The notes below the pieces were generated by a model. The model saw only the letters and a list, made by a program, of their open reading frames with translations. It did not search any database and was not told the DNA's origin. A stretch of DNA of 64,000 nucleotides. It comes from Vibrio alfacsensis. GTDB taxonomy: Bacteria; Pseudomonadota; Gammaproteobacteria; Enterobacterales; Vibrionaceae. The stretch spans positions 992,001 to 1,056,000 of the forward strand of contig NZ_CP032093.1 of assembly GCF_003544875.1 (NCBI RefSeq). The letters are read 5' to 3'. Position 1 is the first letter of the stretch. The number at the start of each line of letters is the position of its first letter. The position numbers were made by a program, and so were the translations under genes. Positions 18,709 to 28,832 of the stretch are shown here, one piece after another.

Positions 18709-19917
18709 ATGTATCATCCTATCTCTTTATTCATTGGCTTGAGATATCTTCGGGGACGCTCCGGAGATAGATTCAGTCGGTTTGTGTCTTATATGTCGAC
18801 AGCGGGCATCACTATTGGTGTGATGGCGTTGGTGACGGTGCTTTCTGTAATGAACGGCTTCGAAGCACAGTTAAAAGATCGCATTTTGGGTGTGTTACCC
18901 CATGCTGTTATTTCCCAACATGATGGTAAAACACCACTTTCCGAGACCGCTCCTCAGTTTATACAAGATATGTCGGTAACGGCGAAGCCGGAGCCTATTG
19001 TGCGTGGTGAAGCCGTTATTCAAAGTTCAGCACAATTGACGGCAGGTTATCTAATTGGTATTGAGCCAAAACAAGGTGACCCGATTTCTAATCACTTGAT
19101 TGCAGGCCGTTTATCTTCGCTGCAAGCTGGTGAGTATAGAGTTTTGCTGGGCCACAGCTTGGCGCGCTCTCTTAAAGTGTCGATGGGTGATAAAGTCCGT
19201 TTGATGGTGACCAATGCCACTCAATTTACGCCATTTGGACGTATCCCTAGCCAACGTAATTTTACGGTTGCGGGTATTTTTAATACGGGTTCGGATGTTG
19301 ATGGCCAACTGATGATCGTCAATATGACTGATGCAGCGAGACTGATGCGCTTACCGAAAGATACGATTTCAGGTTGGCGTGTTTTCTTCTCGGATCCGTT
19401 TATGGTGACAGACTTTGCTGATGCACCAATGCCAAATGGTTGGGAGTGGAGTGACTGGCGTGCACAACGTGGTGAACTTTTTCAAGCGGTTAAAATGGAG
19501 AAGAACATGATGGGATTGATGCTCGGTTTAATTGTCGGTGTCGCTGCGTTTAACATCATTTCTGCGTTGATCATGGTGGTGATGGAGAAGCAATCTGAAG
19601 TCGCGATCCTTAAAACCCAAGGGATGAAGCAATCTCAAGTGATGGCCGTTTTCATGGTGCAAGGCGCAAGCAGTGGTGTGATTGGTGCGATTGTTGGTGG
19701 TGCTGTCGGTGTTGCTTTGTCGCTCAACCTAAACGCGATTCTGGAAGCGGCCGGCGTTGCTTTGTTTAGCTTTGGTGGTCATTTACCAATCGTGATCGAC
19801 TCATTCCAAATTTTATTAGTGGTAGTGCTGGCGATTGCTCTGAGTCTAGCTGCAACTGTTTACCCGTCTTATCGAGCATCTTCTGTTAAACCTGCTGAGG
19901 CACTTCGCTATGAATAA
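18709..19917 (+). CDS. lolC: Lipoprotein-releasing system permease LolC
   Basis: Inner-membrane subunit of LolCDE, which extracts mature lipoproteins from the inner membrane and hands them to LolA. The 402-residue product has an N-terminal helix ([23 protein letters not shown]), a large periplasmic domain, and three C-terminal helices around residues 265-400, the MacB/FtsX arrangement. The ATG at 18709 gives [16 protein letters not shown], the family start; three extra codons upstream are unlikely. It overlaps lolD by 8 bases. Confidence 0.95.
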   Translation: MYHPISLFIGLRYLRGRSGDRFSRFVSYMSTAGITIGVMALVTVLSVMNGFEAQLKDRILGVLPHAVISQHDGKTPLSETAPQFIQDMSVTAKPEPIVRGEAVIQSSAQLTAGYLIGIEPKQGDPISNHLIAGRLSSLQAGEYRVLLGHSLARSLKVSMGDKVRLMVTNATQFTPFGRIPSQRNFTVAGIFNTGSDVDGQLMIVNMTDAARLMRLPKDTISGWRVFFSDPFMVTDFADAPMPNGWEWSDWRAQRGELFQAVKMEKNMMGLMLGLIVGVAAFNIISALIMVVMEKQSEVAILKTQGMKQSQVMAVFMVQGASSGVIGAIVGGAVGVALSLNLNAILEAAGVALFSFGGHLPIVIDSFQILLVVVLAIALSLAATVYPSYRASSVKPAEALRYE

Positions 19918-20617
19918 GCTATTAGAATGTCGTGATATTCGTAAAGTCTATCGAGAGGGCTCGTTAGATACGGAAGTGTTGAAAGGCGTCAGTTTTGATA
20001 TCGATAAAGGTGAACTGGTTTCTATTGTCGGTTCATCGGGTTCTGGTAAGAGTACGTTACTTCATATTCTTGGCGCGTTAGATGATGCGACTCAAGGGGA
20101 GGTGGATTTTCTTGGTCAGAACTTATCGGCGTTGAGCTCAAATAAACAAGCGGCACTTCGTAATAAGCACCTTGGTTTTGTTTACCAGTTTCATCATTTG
20201 TTAGCTGACTTTACTGCCATTGAAAACGTCGCAATGCCACTGTTGATTGGTGGGATGAAAGTGTCAGAAGCCAAAGCCGCGGCAAAAGCATTACTTGAGA
20301 AAGTGGGATTAGGCCATCGTATGGAGCATCGTCCATCTGAGCTTTCTGGTGGTGAACGACAACGTGTTGCGATTGCACGAGCTTTAGTGAACAAGCCTGA
20401 TCTGGTATTAGCGGATGAGCCTACGGGCAACCTTGATCATAAAACGGCTCTAGCTATCTATGATTTGATGCGTGAGTTAAACCAAGAGTCGAATATCGCG
20501 TTTTTAGTCGTGACGCATGACAATGCATTAGCAGCAAAAATGGATCGTCAGATGCACATGCAAGACGGTTTGCTGGTCGATCGTTTTACTACTGAACCAA
20601 CGGTCGCGGAGGGCTAA
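19910..20617 (+). CDS. lolD: Lipoprotein-releasing system ATP-binding protein LolD
   Basis: 235-residue ATPase that powers LolCE. It has Walker [15 protein letters not shown] near residue 42, the signature [15 protein letters not shown], and Walker [13 protein letters not shown], with the Lol-type loop [14 protein letters not shown] between them. The start lies inside the end of lolC, which suggests coupled translation. Confidence 0.97.
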   Translation: MNKLLECRDIRKVYREGSLDTEVLKGVSFDIDKGELVSIVGSSGSGKSTLLHILGALDDATQGEVDFLGQNLSALSSNKQAALRNKHLGFVYQFHHLLADFTAIENVAMPLLIGGMKVSEAKAAAKALLEKVGLGHRMEHRPSELSGGERQRVAIARALVNKPDLVLADEPTGNLDHKTALAIYDLMRELNQESNIAFLVVTHDNALAAKMDRQMHMQDGLLVDRFTTEPTVAEG

Positions 20618-20619
20618 TT

Positions 20620-21864
20620 TTGTTTTCATCTTTAGCATTGATGATCGGTGGTCGATTCAGTCGCGCCAAAAAGCGTAATAAGATGGTGTCGTTCATCTCT
20701 CTTTCGTCAACAATTGGTATCGCTGTTGGTGTGGCCGTGATTATCATTGGTCTTTCTGCAATGAACGGTTTTGAACGTGAACTGCAATCTCGGGTGTTGT
20801 CGGTAATTCCACATGCTGAGTTAGAGGGGGTCAATGGTCCTTTGCATAATTACAGCAAAACCATGAACCAAGCAGTCAGCCACAAGAATGTTATCGCTGC
20901 TGCGCCTTATGTTCGATTTACAGGTTTGGCTGAAAAAGGCAGTAAGTTAAAAGCAATTGAAGTGCGCGGTGTGGATCCTGCTTTTGAACAAGCGGTCTCC
21001 AGTATGTCAGAGTTTATCGATTCAAAAGCGTGGCAGAGCTTCTATCCGGGACAACAGCAAGTCATTTTAGGGCGTGGCGTTGCGAATGAATTAAATGTAG
21101 GTGTTGGTGATTATATTACGCTGATGATCCCGCAAACGGGGGTTTCAAATAAAGTTCAGGCGCCAAAACGTGTTCGGGTAAAAGTTTCAGGTTTCTTGAC
21201 ACTTAATGGGCAAATTGATCATTCTCTAGCATTAGTTCCGTTACAAGATGCTCAACAATACGCTCGTCTAGGCGATGGTGTTACAGGCATTTCTTTGAAA
21301 ACCAATGATGTTCTTGATGCACCATCGATTGTCCGTGAAGTCGGGAATAAGATTGATGTTTATGTTTACTTAAAGAGTTGGCAACAACAATTTGGGTTCT
21401 TGTATCGAGACATTCAATTGGTCCGCACCATCATGTATTTAGTTATGGTTCTGGTGATTGGCGTCGCGTGCTTTAATATTGTTTCAACGCTTATGATGGC
21501 CGTAAAAGACCGAGCGGCAGAAATTGCTATTCTGCGCACAATGGGAGCAAAAGACAGCCTTATTAAACGTATCTTCGTTTGGCAAGGTGTTTTTTCTGGT
21601 GTCTTCGGCAGTATTGCAGGCAGTGTTGCTGGGGTGCTGGTGGCTCTGAATTTGACCCCAATAATCAAAGGAGTAGAAAGCCTGATTGGTCATCAGTTTT
21701 TGTCGGGCGATATTTACTTTGTTGACTTTTTGCCCTCTCAGCTGCATTGGCCTGATGTGGCACTTGTATCTATCACTGCAATTGTGTTGAGTTTGCTGGC
21801 GACGTGGTATCCGGCATCTCGTGCAGCAAAGTTGAATCCAGCTTCCGTTTTGAGTTCTAAGTAA
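20620..21864 (+). CDS. lolE: Lipoprotein-releasing system permease LolE
   Basis: 414-residue partner of LolC in the LolCDE extractor. Its architecture is the same: an N-terminal helix (STIGIAVGVAVIIIGLSAMNGFERELQ), a periplasmic domain, and three C-terminal helices from residue ~268. The start is the rare codon TTG, two bases after the lolD stop. A strong GGAGG about 7 bases upstream decides it, and it gives the conserved start MFSSLALMIGGRFSRAKKRNKM. Confidence 0.95.
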   Translation: MFSSLALMIGGRFSRAKKRNKMVSFISLSSTIGIAVGVAVIIIGLSAMNGFERELQSRVLSVIPHAELEGVNGPLHNYSKTMNQAVSHKNVIAAAPYVRFTGLAEKGSKLKAIEVRGVDPAFEQAVSSMSEFIDSKAWQSFYPGQQQVILGRGVANELNVGVGDYITLMIPQTGVSNKVQAPKRVRVKVSGFLTLNGQIDHSLALVPLQDAQQYARLGDGVTGISLKTNDVLDAPSIVREVGNKIDVYVYLKSWQQQFGFLYRDIQLVRTIMYLVMVLVIGVACFNIVSTLMMAVKDRAAEIAILRTMGAKDSLIKRIFVWQGVFSGVFGSIAGSVAGVLVALNLTPIIKGVESLIGHQFLSGDIYFVDFLPSQLHWPDVALVSITAIVLSLLATWYPASRAAKLNPASVLSSK

Positions 21865-21905
21865 ACGAGAAATATCATCCCTTTAGAGTACCAACTCATA
21901 AGCAA

Positions 21906-21934
21906 CAAAAAGGACCGAAAATCGGTCCTTTTTG
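21906..21934 (+). terminator. Intrinsic terminator of lolCDE
   Basis: The stem AAAAAGGACCGA/TCGGTCCTTTTT has a 3-base loop, and its T-rich arm serves as the release tract. It lies about 40 bases past the lolE stop. Confidence 0.92.
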
Positions 21935-22034
21935 CTTTTATCTTTTGCTTGGCGATGTATGCGATAGCTCAGCGCTTTTCATACTTGAGTTGCATTACCT
22001 ATCACAACTAACGTTAACTATTTTCCATTCAATG

Positions 22035-22063
22035 CCTTGTGAACTGCTTTTTGTTTCACAAGG
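22035..22063. repeat. 9-bp perfect inverted repeat at the 3' end of the DUF2062 gene
   Basis: CCTTGTGAA (22035-22043) and TTCACAAGG (22055-22063) flank an 11-base loop, two bases beyond the DUF2062 stop. No T run follows on the minus strand, so it may protect the mRNA end or be a weak terminator. Confidence 0.6.
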
Positions 22064-22065
22064 TA

Positions 22066-22575
22066 TTATCGTATTTTGCGTTTTTGCCAGCTTCGCACTA
22101 CAGAATAGCGCCACAGTCCACGAATGCCAAAATAGCCAAGCATTGCAGATACGACGCCACAAATAGCACAACCCAATAGGAATGGAGGCCCAATGGTGTT
22201 CATTTGCTGCATGATAAATTCCCACGACAGTTCAAAATGAAAAGGTTGTGGTGGAACATGCATGACTAATGCGCCGAGTTTATAAGCAAAATAAAACAGC
22301 ACGGGCATGGTGATTGGATTACTGATCCACACTAGGGCAACAGACAGGGGTAAGTTTACTCCTAATAAGATAGCAAGACCTGCCGCCATGATCATTTGGC
22401 TAGGAAGTGGAACAAATGCCATAAACAAGCCTACGGCAAACGCCCCAGACGCAGAGCGACGATTTAAACACCACAAATTAGGGTTGTATAACACGTTGCC
22501 GAAGACTTTCAGTGCTTTTTGGCGTTTGATCATTTCATGATCTGGCATGAAGCGTTTTATCAGCTTTCTAGGCAT
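22066..22575 (-). CDS. DUF2062 family membrane protein
   Basis: 169-residue inner-membrane protein of unknown function with the family core SASGAFAVGLFMAFVPLPSQMIMAAGLAILLGVNLPLS and the helix-breaking motif WISNPITMPVLFYFAYKLG. Two or three membrane helices are likely (residues ~45-75, ~85-105 and ~130-150). Its start codon lies 8 bp from that of the divergent comEC, so each gene's promoter must lie inside the other. Confidence 0.88.
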   Translation of the reverse strand: MPRKLIKRFMPDHEMIKRQKALKVFGNVLYNPNLWCLNRRSASGAFAVGLFMAFVPLPSQMIMAAGLAILLGVNLPLSVALVWISNPITMPVLFYFAYKLGALVMHVPPQPFHFELSWEFIMQQMNTIGPPFLLGCAICGVVSAMLGYFGIRGLWRYSVVRSWQKRKIR

Positions 22576-22583
22576 AGGACGAC

Positions 22584-24860
22584 ATGACTCTCTCAGATAA
22601 AAGTTGGACCTTGGTGTTATTTGTAGTAACCGTTATATCGTCAGCATGGTGGCCGACAATGCCAGATTGGCGATGGACGCTATTGGGAATGATTACTATC
22701 GGTTCAATCATAAAATGGCGTCAGGGCGTAATCTGCATAGGAGCAATTTTGGGCGCTATGGTTGTCGTCGTCCATGGCAATATCATGGAGCATCATAAAC
22801 AAGCCCTTTTTCAAGCAGGTGAGGATCTTACCATAATTGGCACAGTTGACAGCCCTTTTACGCAAATAAGTCACGGATATGAAGGAATTGTCTCTGTTAG
22901 TCATGCTGATTCAAAGAGTTTATTACCTTTTGCTAAACCTAAGATCAGGTTGATAACGCCATTTCCGTTATCTGTTAACAGTCACTTTACGACACAAGTG
23001 TCGATGAAGGCCATCACGGGGTTAAGGAACGAAGCTGGATTCGATATAGAACAACAATCGTTGGGAAATGGTGTTCTTGCTAGAGCGGTGGTTTCTTCAC
23101 AAGCGCGATGGATTATTCGGACTCATACTTCTGTTCGGCAAAGTATTATTCAATCAGTTAATCGCGAGATTAGGCATCTGTATCATTTTCCGCTGATAAG
23201 TGCCTTGGCATTCAGTGATCGTACTAGGTTGACTCACCAGCATTGGCAGCAGTTACGTGACAGTGGTTTGCTCCATTTGATCTCTATATCCGGTTTGCAT
23301 ATTGGGATGGCGTTTGCTTTTGGCGCATCCATCGGTGTATGTGCCCGTTATATTGCATCAAATTTGTTGTATTTACCTGCGGTTATAGGCTTGATAGTGG
23401 CTTTCTCTTATGCATGGTTAGCCGATTTCTCGTTACCAACAACGCGTGCTTTTTCTGTATGTGCGATATACGTGATGCTCAAGTATTTCCTTGTTCATTG
23501 GAGTGCTTGGCGTGTTTTATTGCTCGCTGTCGCTATTCAATTGAGTATGAGTCCATTTGCTTTTCTTAGTATGAGCTTTTGGCTTTCATACCTTTCTGTT
23601 GCCGCTGTTTTGCTCGCGGTGAATGAGATGCAGCAGGGCAGCAAGGGTAGAAAACAACCGCTTCTAGCGTTACTTAAAGTTCAGTTTTTGCTGACACTTT
23701 TGATCATGCCTATTAGCGGCTACTTTTTTGTAGGAACAAGTCTAGCCTCTATTTTCTACAATCTTGTTTTTATTCCTTGGTTTGGTTTTGTGGTTGTTCC
23801 AGTGATGTTCCTCGCTCTTGCTGTGTCATCGTCACTTATGACCTCATCAATCACATATTGGTTTCCCGGGGTGCTATGGCAATTATTGGATTGGCTGCTT
23901 TGGCCTATGACGTGGGCGTTGGAGTTTGCGCAAGGCAGTTGGCAACCGCTTAGCGTTGAGCAATCATCGTTAGTGTTACTTGTTTGTGTACTTTTTATTT
24001 TGAGGCGCTTTTTTGACCGGTCTGCGTGGATGCTATTAAGTGGTGTAGCGGTCATGCTTACGTTGCCATTTTCAAAAGAGAGGCAAGGGTGGCGATTAGA
24101 CGTACTCGATGTCGGGCATGGGTTAGCAGTACTCATAGAAAAAGACAGCCACATTATGTTGTATGACACAGGTAAAGCGTGGGCAGGTGGCAGTATTGCT
24201 GAACAGGTGATTCGGCCTGTATTGCATCGCCGAGGCCATAACTCTATCGACACTTTAGTTTTAAGCCATACTGATGCCGACCATGCTGGCGGCCGACGTT
24301 ATCTTGAGTCCCAGTTTGAACCGAGCAGGAAATTGAGTAGCCAAAAATTGCTTAATTATCAGCCATGTGTAGCGAATAATAATTGGACTTGGCAGGGCTT
24401 AATGGTAGAAGTGGTGTGGCCACCTAAGCTTGTCAATCGTGCCTATAACCCTCATTCGTGCGTTCTGCGTATCACGGATCCTCAAACCTATTTTCGAGTC
24501 CTACTCACTGGAGATATTGAAGCGATAAGTGAGTGGTTGTTAACTCGGCAGGCTGAGAAGATAAATAGTGATGTGATGCTCGTCCCTCATCATGGCAGTA
24601 AAAGCTCATCTAATCCCAAATTTATCCATGCTGTGAATCCGACATTAGCGATTGCGTCACTAGCAAAAAACAATCAGTGGGGTATGCCAGCAGAAAGTGT
24701 AAAAGCGGCATATCAATCTGCAGGCATTGAATGGCTGGATACAGGACATGATGGACAAATCAGCGTGTTTATTAATCAAGATAATTGGTATTTTGATACT
24801 AAACGTAGAGAGTCATTTGAGCCCTGGTATAGGCAGATGCTGCGTAAGGGAGTAGAATAA
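22584..24860 (+). CDS. comEC: DNA internalisation channel ComEC/Rec2
   Basis: 758-residue inner-membrane channel through which single-stranded DNA enters during natural competence. The N-terminal helices and OB-like domain are followed by the Competence domain (SALAFSDRTRLTHQHWQQL, then LISISGLHIGMAFAFG near residues 215-250). The C-terminal metallo-beta-lactamase-like domain has LDVGHGLAVLIEK, HTDADHAGG and VPHHGSKSSSN. Vibrios are naturally competent on chitin, so it is probably functional. The ATG at 22584 follows AGGA inside the divergent gene. It precedes msbA by 31 bp, so competence and lipid A export genes may share a transcript. Confidence 0.95.
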   Translation: MTLSDKSWTLVLFVVTVISSAWWPTMPDWRWTLLGMITIGSIIKWRQGVICIGAILGAMVVVVHGNIMEHHKQALFQAGEDLTIIGTVDSPFTQISHGYEGIVSVSHADSKSLLPFAKPKIRLITPFPLSVNSHFTTQVSMKAITGLRNEAGFDIEQQSLGNGVLARAVVSSQARWIIRTHTSVRQSIIQSVNREIRHLYHFPLISALAFSDRTRLTHQHWQQLRDSGLLHLISISGLHIGMAFAFGASIGVCARYIASNLLYLPAVIGLIVAFSYAWLADFSLPTTRAFSVCAIYVMLKYFLVHWSAWRVLLLAVAIQLSMSPFAFLSMSFWLSYLSVAAVLLAVNEMQQGSKGRKQPLLALLKVQFLLTLLIMPISGYFFVGTSLASIFYNLVFIPWFGFVVVPVMFLALAVSSSLMTSSITYWFPGVLWQLLDWLLWPMTWALEFAQGSWQPLSVEQSSLVLLVCVLFILRRFFDRSAWMLLSGVAVMLTLPFSKERQGWRLDVLDVGHGLAVLIEKDSHIMLYDTGKAWAGGSIAEQVIRPVLHRRGHNSIDTLVLSHTDADHAGGRRYLESQFEPSRKLSSQKLLNYQPCVANNNWTWQGLMVEVVWPPKLVNRAYNPHSCVLRITDPQTYFRVLLTGDIEAISEWLLTRQAEKINSDVMLVPHHGSKSSSNPKFIHAVNPTLAIASLAKNNQWGMPAESVKAAYQSAGIEWLDTGHDGQISVFINQDNWYFDTKRRESFEPWYRQMLRKGVE

Positions 24861-24891
24861 GAGTCTTAATGTAAGAAAATAAAGCACTTCT

Positions 24892-26640
24892 ATGTCAATA
24901 AATACTGATGAAACGACCTGGCAGACGTTTAAGCGTCTTTGGCAATTTATCCGCCTTTATAAATCCGGCCTGATCGTCGCTGTCATTGCATTAGTGATTA
25001 ATGCTATCTCCGATACTTATATGATTTCGTTACTAAAGCCATTGCTTGATGAAGGTTTTGGTAATGCAGAATCTGATTTCTTGCGCACTCTTCCTTTGAT
25101 TGTGTTTGGCATGATGTTTGTTCGAGGGGTGAGTGGCTTCGTCTCGACTTACTGTTTGAGTTGGGTATCCGGCAATGTGGTCATGCAAGTACGCCGAATG
25201 GTGTTTAATCACTTTATGCACATGCCCGTGTCTTATTTTGATAAAGAGAAAACCGGTAATTTGCTTTCGCGCATTACCTACGATTCTGAGCAAGTATCAG
25301 CAGCAACCAGCCAAGCCTTAGTGAGCATTGTGCGTGAGGGTGCAAGCATCATTGGTTTACTCGTACTGATGTTTTATAACAGCTGGCAACTGTCATTAGT
25401 GCTATTCGCTGTTGCGCCGCTTGTGGCCTGGGGAATTGGTGTTGTTTCTAAGCGTTTTAGAAAAATCTCTAGAAACATGCAGACCATGATGGGCAATGTG
25501 ACGGCATCGGCAGAGCAAATGTTGAAAGGTCACAAAGTCGTATTGAGTTACGGCGGCCAAGACATCGAAGGTAAACGTTTCGAGAAAGTCAGTAACCAGA
25601 TGCGTCAACAAAGCATGAAGCTAGTGACGGCTCAAGCGGCTGCTAACCCAATCATTCAAATGATTGCTTCAATTGCCATTGTGGTTGTCCTTTATTTAGC
25701 AAGTATCGACTCGATTAAAGATCAGTTGACGCCAGGTACGTTTACCGTCGTCTTTTCTGCGATGTTTGGTTTGATGCGCCCACTTAAAGCTCTGACTAAC
25801 GTGACCTCCCAGTTCCAACGTGGTATGGCGGCGAGCCAAACTTTATTTGCCCTTGTGGATCTTGAACCCGAGAAAAATGAGGGTAAATTTACCGTTGAAC
25901 GTGCGAAAGGTGATGTATCGGTTAAGGACGTGACGTTTACTTATCTAGGTGCGGAAAAACCAGCACTTGAAAATATCAGTTTTGATATCCCACGAGGCAA
26001 AACGGTTGCTTTGGTTGGACGTTCTGGTTCTGGTAAGAGTACGATAGCGAACTTATTCAACCGCTTCTACGATGTCAACGCCGGTTCTATTACGCTTGAC
26101 GGTCATGACATTCGCGATTACGAGTTGAAGAATTTACGTGAGCAATTTGCGTTAGTTTCGCAGAACGTTCATTTGTTTAATGACACTATTGCAAATAACA
26201 TCGCGTACGCAACAGAAGACAAATACACGCGGGAAGATATTGAAAGAGCGGCGACTCTAGCTCATGCAATGGAATTTATTCGCAAGATGGATGGTGGCTT
26301 AGATGCCATGATCGGTGAAAACGGAGCGAGCTTGTCTGGCGGTCAACGTCAGCGTGTGGCGATAGCACGAGCATTGTTGCGTGATGCACCTGTTTTGATT
26401 CTGGACGAGGCGACGTCAGCCTTGGATACGGAATCTGAGCGTGCCATTCAATCTGCTTTGGATGAACTGCAAAAAGATAAGACTGTGCTTGTGATTGCTC
26501 ACCGCCTGTCGACCATTGAAAATGCAGATGAAATCTTAGTTGTGGATGAAGGTGCAATTGTCGAACGTGGCAGTCACGCTGATTTGATTGCTAAAGATGG
26601 CGCTTATGCTCAGCTTCATCGCATTCAATTTGGTGCGTAG
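24892..26640 (+). CDS. msbA: Lipid A/LPS core flippase MsbA
   Basis: 582-residue half-transporter ABC protein that flips lipid A-core across the inner membrane and acts as a homodimer. Six membrane helices occupy residues ~25-320. The ATPase domain has Walker [15 protein letters not shown] (near 377), signature [15 protein letters not shown] (near 481) and Walker [13 protein letters not shown]. Length equals that of E. coli MsbA. The order msbA-lpxK-ycaR-kdsB is conserved and links lipid A flipping with 4'-kinase and Kdo supply. Confidence 0.98.
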   Translation: MSINTDETTWQTFKRLWQFIRLYKSGLIVAVIALVINAISDTYMISLLKPLLDEGFGNAESDFLRTLPLIVFGMMFVRGVSGFVSTYCLSWVSGNVVMQVRRMVFNHFMHMPVSYFDKEKTGNLLSRITYDSEQVSAATSQALVSIVREGASIIGLLVLMFYNSWQLSLVLFAVAPLVAWGIGVVSKRFRKISRNMQTMMGNVTASAEQMLKGHKVVLSYGGQDIEGKRFEKVSNQMRQQSMKLVTAQAAANPIIQMIASIAIVVVLYLASIDSIKDQLTPGTFTVVFSAMFGLMRPLKALTNVTSQFQRGMAASQTLFALVDLEPEKNEGKFTVERAKGDVSVKDVTFTYLGAEKPALENISFDIPRGKTVALVGRSGSGKSTIANLFNRFYDVNAGSITLDGHDIRDYELKNLREQFALVSQNVHLFNDTIANNIAYATEDKYTREDIERAATLAHAMEFIRKMDGGLDAMIGENGASLSGGQRQRVAIARALLRDAPVLILDEATSALDTESERAIQSALDELQKDKTVLVIAHRLSTIENADEILVVDEGAIVERGSHADLIAKDGAYAQLHRIQFGA

Positions 26641-26645
26641 TCGCT

Positions 26646-27653
26646 GTGGTTGAAAAGATTTGGTTTGAAAACCATCCGCTTAAATATTTGCTTTGGCCAC
26701 TGTTGTGGCCACTGAGTTTGTTATTTGGCGCAATTAGCAAATCTAAGCGTCGTCAATATCAATCAGGTAAAAAGCAAGTTTATAAAGCGCCTGTACCTGT
26801 TGTCGTAGTCGGTAATATTACGGCGGGTGGCAATGGTAAGACGCCTGTGGTGGTATGGTTGGTAGAACAACTACAGCAACTTGGTTATAAACCAGGCGTT
26901 GTATCTCGTGGTTATGGAGCGAAAGCGCCACAATATCCTTTGGTGCTTGATGCCAATACATTAGCAAAACATTGTGGTGATGAGCCTAAGCTTATTCATC
27001 GTCGAACGGGGGCGCCCGTTGCCGTGGATCCTGTTCGTGCTAATGCAGTGCAAGCATTGCTCCTAATGGGTGTTGATATCATTATCACTGATGATGGTCT
27101 GCAGCATTACGCGCTAGAACGTGATATTGAATTTGTCATTGTTGATGGAAATCGCCGTTTTGGGAATGAAAGTTTGATTCCACTGGGACCGCTTCGTGAA
27201 AGCATGGAGCGTCTCAAAGAGGTCGACTTTATTATTACCAATGGTGGTCATGCACAATCAGGCGAAATGCCAATGTCTCTTGCGCCGTCAAAGGCGATTA
27301 ATCTAAAGACAAAGCAGCAAATTGATGTGAACGAGCTGAACGAACTCGTCGCATTTGCTGGGATTGGGCATCCACCTCGATTTTTTAATACACTTATTGC
27401 GATGAATGCGGATGTCAAAGTGACGAAAGGCTTTGCCGATCATCAAGACTTTGACCAACAAGAATTAGAATCATTGGCTCAACAAGGGGCCAATGTGATT
27501 ATGACAGAAAAAGATGCCGTCAAATGCGATCGTTATGCGCAAGATAATTGGTGGTATCTCCCTGTTTCTGCTCAGTTTCAATCAAACGATGCAGAGCGAA
27601 TTTTAAATCGAATAAAAGAGGTTAAAGCGACTTATGGATCACCGTCTGCTTGA
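26646..27653 (+). CDS. lpxK: Tetraacyldisaccharide 4'-kinase LpxK
   Basis: 335-residue membrane-associated kinase that adds the 4'-phosphate to the lipid A disaccharide. The P-loop [14 protein letters not shown] is near residue 57, and the Walker-B-like [16 protein letters not shown] is near 148. An N-terminal hydrophobic anchor ([17 protein letters not shown]) is at residues 13-29. The start is GTG, 5 bases after the msbA stop, and translation probably depends on msbA because no clear ribosome site is seen. Confidence 0.96.
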   Translation: MVEKIWFENHPLKYLLWPLLWPLSLLFGAISKSKRRQYQSGKKQVYKAPVPVVVVGNITAGGNGKTPVVVWLVEQLQQLGYKPGVVSRGYGAKAPQYPLVLDANTLAKHCGDEPKLIHRRTGAPVAVDPVRANAVQALLLMGVDIIITDDGLQHYALERDIEFVIVDGNRRFGNESLIPLGPLRESMERLKEVDFIITNGGHAQSGEMPMSLAPSKAINLKTKQQIDVNELNELVAFAGIGHPPRFFNTLIAMNADVKVTKGFADHQDFDQQELESLAQQGANVIMTEKDAVKCDRYAQDNWWYLPVSAQFQSNDAERILNRIKEVKATYGSPSA

Positions 27654-27813
27654 GATTGTAGCTTGCCCTGTGTGCAAAGGTAAGTTGACGTACGATAAAG
27701 ATAATCAAGAGTTGATCTGCAAACTGGATCGCCTTGCTTACCCAATCAAAGAGGGGATCCCTGTTCTGATTGAGCCTGAAGCAAGAACCATGAGCATGGA
27801 TGAGGGACGCTAA
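27634..27813 (+). CDS. ycaR: YcaR/Trm112-family zinc-ribbon-like protein
   Basis: Short 59-residue protein read directly from the sequence, starting [18 protein letters not shown]. It overlaps the end of lpxK by 20 bases in another frame and ends in a TAATG overlap with kdsB. The first cysteine pair C-P-V-C is present; of the second pair of the zinc ribbon only one cysteine (ICKLD) is visible, so metal binding may be lost. Its role is unknown; it is kept between lpxK and kdsB in many gammaproteobacteria. Confidence 0.92.
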   Translation: MDHRLLEIVACPVCKGKLTYDKDNQELICKLDRLAYPIKEGIPVLIEPEARTMSMDEGR

Positions 27814-28571
27814 TGTCTTTTACGGTTGTCATTCCCGCGCGTTATGCATCGAGCCGTTTACCGGGTAAACCATTAGCGGACATTGGTGGTAAGCCGATGA
27901 TTCAATGGGTTTACGAGCAAGCGATTCAAGCGGGTGCGGAAGATGTCATTATTGCTACTGACGATGAACGTGTTTCCGAGGCCGCAAAACAGTTTGGCGG
28001 TAAAGTGTGCATGACATCTCCGAACCATGAATCGGGCACTGAGCGCTTAGCTGAAGTCGTAGAAAAGATGGCCATTCCTGCGGATCACATTATCGTGAAT
28101 GTTCAAGGCGATGAGCCTCTTATACCACCCTCAATTATCCGACAAGTTGCTGATAACCTAGCCGGTTGTGATGCACCGATGGCGACGCTTGCGGTTGAAA
28201 TCGAATCAGAAGAGGAAGTTTTCAATCCTAATGCGGTGAAAGTCGTCGCTGACGAGCGTGGTTATGCAATGTACTTTAGCCGAGCAACGATTCCTTGGGA
28301 TCGGGATAACTTTGCTAAGCAAGATAAAACGATTGTGAACCCACTGATGCGTCACATTGGTATATATGCTTACCGCGCAGGATTCATTAATACCTATGTG
28401 AATTGGCAGCCAAGTGTTCTTGAACAAATCGAGTGCTTGGAGCAACTTCGAGTGCTTTGGTATGGTGAAAAAATCCATGTAGCGGTAGCGAGCGAAGCAC
28501 CAGCTGCAGGGGTGGATACTCAGGAAGATCTCGATGCTGTGAGAGCAATTGTTGCACAACGAAAGCAATAA
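27813..28571 (+). CDS. kdsB: CMP-Kdo synthetase (3-deoxy-manno-octulosonate cytidylyltransferase)
   Basis: 252-residue cytoplasmic enzyme that activates Kdo with CTP for LPS inner core synthesis. The nucleotidyltransferase start [26 protein letters not shown] and the motif [13 protein letters not shown] (near residue 97) are clear. The Kdo-binding region [12 protein letters not shown] and the C-terminal [12 protein letters not shown] follow. The start codon overlaps the ycaR stop by one base. It is the last gene of the operon, with a terminator about 75 bases on. Confidence 0.98.
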   Translation: MSFTVVIPARYASSRLPGKPLADIGGKPMIQWVYEQAIQAGAEDVIIATDDERVSEAAKQFGGKVCMTSPNHESGTERLAEVVEKMAIPADHIIVNVQGDEPLIPPSIIRQVADNLAGCDAPMATLAVEIESEEEVFNPNAVKVVADERGYAMYFSRATIPWDRDNFAKQDKTIVNPLMRHIGIYAYRAGFINTYVNWQPSVLEQIECLEQLRVLWYGEKIHVAVASEAPAAGVDTQEDLDAVRAIVAQRKQ

Positions 28572-28645
28572 GCGCATTAAGACTCTTTTACGTTTCGCGT
28601 AACTCACAACGTATTTCGTACACTTCATTACGCAGTGTCAATTAT

Positions 28646-28680
28646 AATAAGGCTCCTAGTTTAGGAGCCTTATTATTTTT
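28646..28680 (+). terminator. Intrinsic terminator after kdsB
   Basis: Stem AATAAGGCTCCTA/TAGGAGCCTTATT with a 3-base loop, followed by ATTTTTT. It ends the comEC-msbA-lpxK-ycaR-kdsB unit. Confidence 0.93.
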
Positions 28681-28693
28681 TGAGGTAGGTTGT

Positions 28694-28743
28694 TTTCAGA
28701 GATAGATTGCTTTCAGAGATAGATTGCTTTCAGAGATAGATTG
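28694..28743 (+). repeat. 17-bp tandem repeat, three copies
   Basis: TTTCAGAGATAGATTGC is repeated exactly at 28694-28710 and 28711-28727. A third copy at 28728-28743 lacks the last base. It lies between the kdsB terminator and the convergent spoVR gene. Confidence 0.96.
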
Positions 28744-28771
28744 TTTTCTACTAAAGATTAGTATCTGAAAT

Positions 28772-28803
28772 AGATAAATACCTAAGCCAGATAAATACCT
28801 GAG
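28772..28803 (+). repeat. 15-bp near-tandem direct repeat
   Basis: AGATAAATACCTAAG (28772-28786) recurs as AGATAAATACCTGAG (28789-28803). Shared AGATA elements suggest a common origin with the neighbouring 17-bp repeat. Confidence 0.9.
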
Positions 28804-28832
28804 ATAGGGCGAAAACGACACATCATTGATGG

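Noticed and set aside
27634..27813. Overlap of ycaR with lpxK as a possible frameshift
   Set aside because: Both frames are conserved full-length proteins, and the 20-base overlap is a normal operon arrangement.
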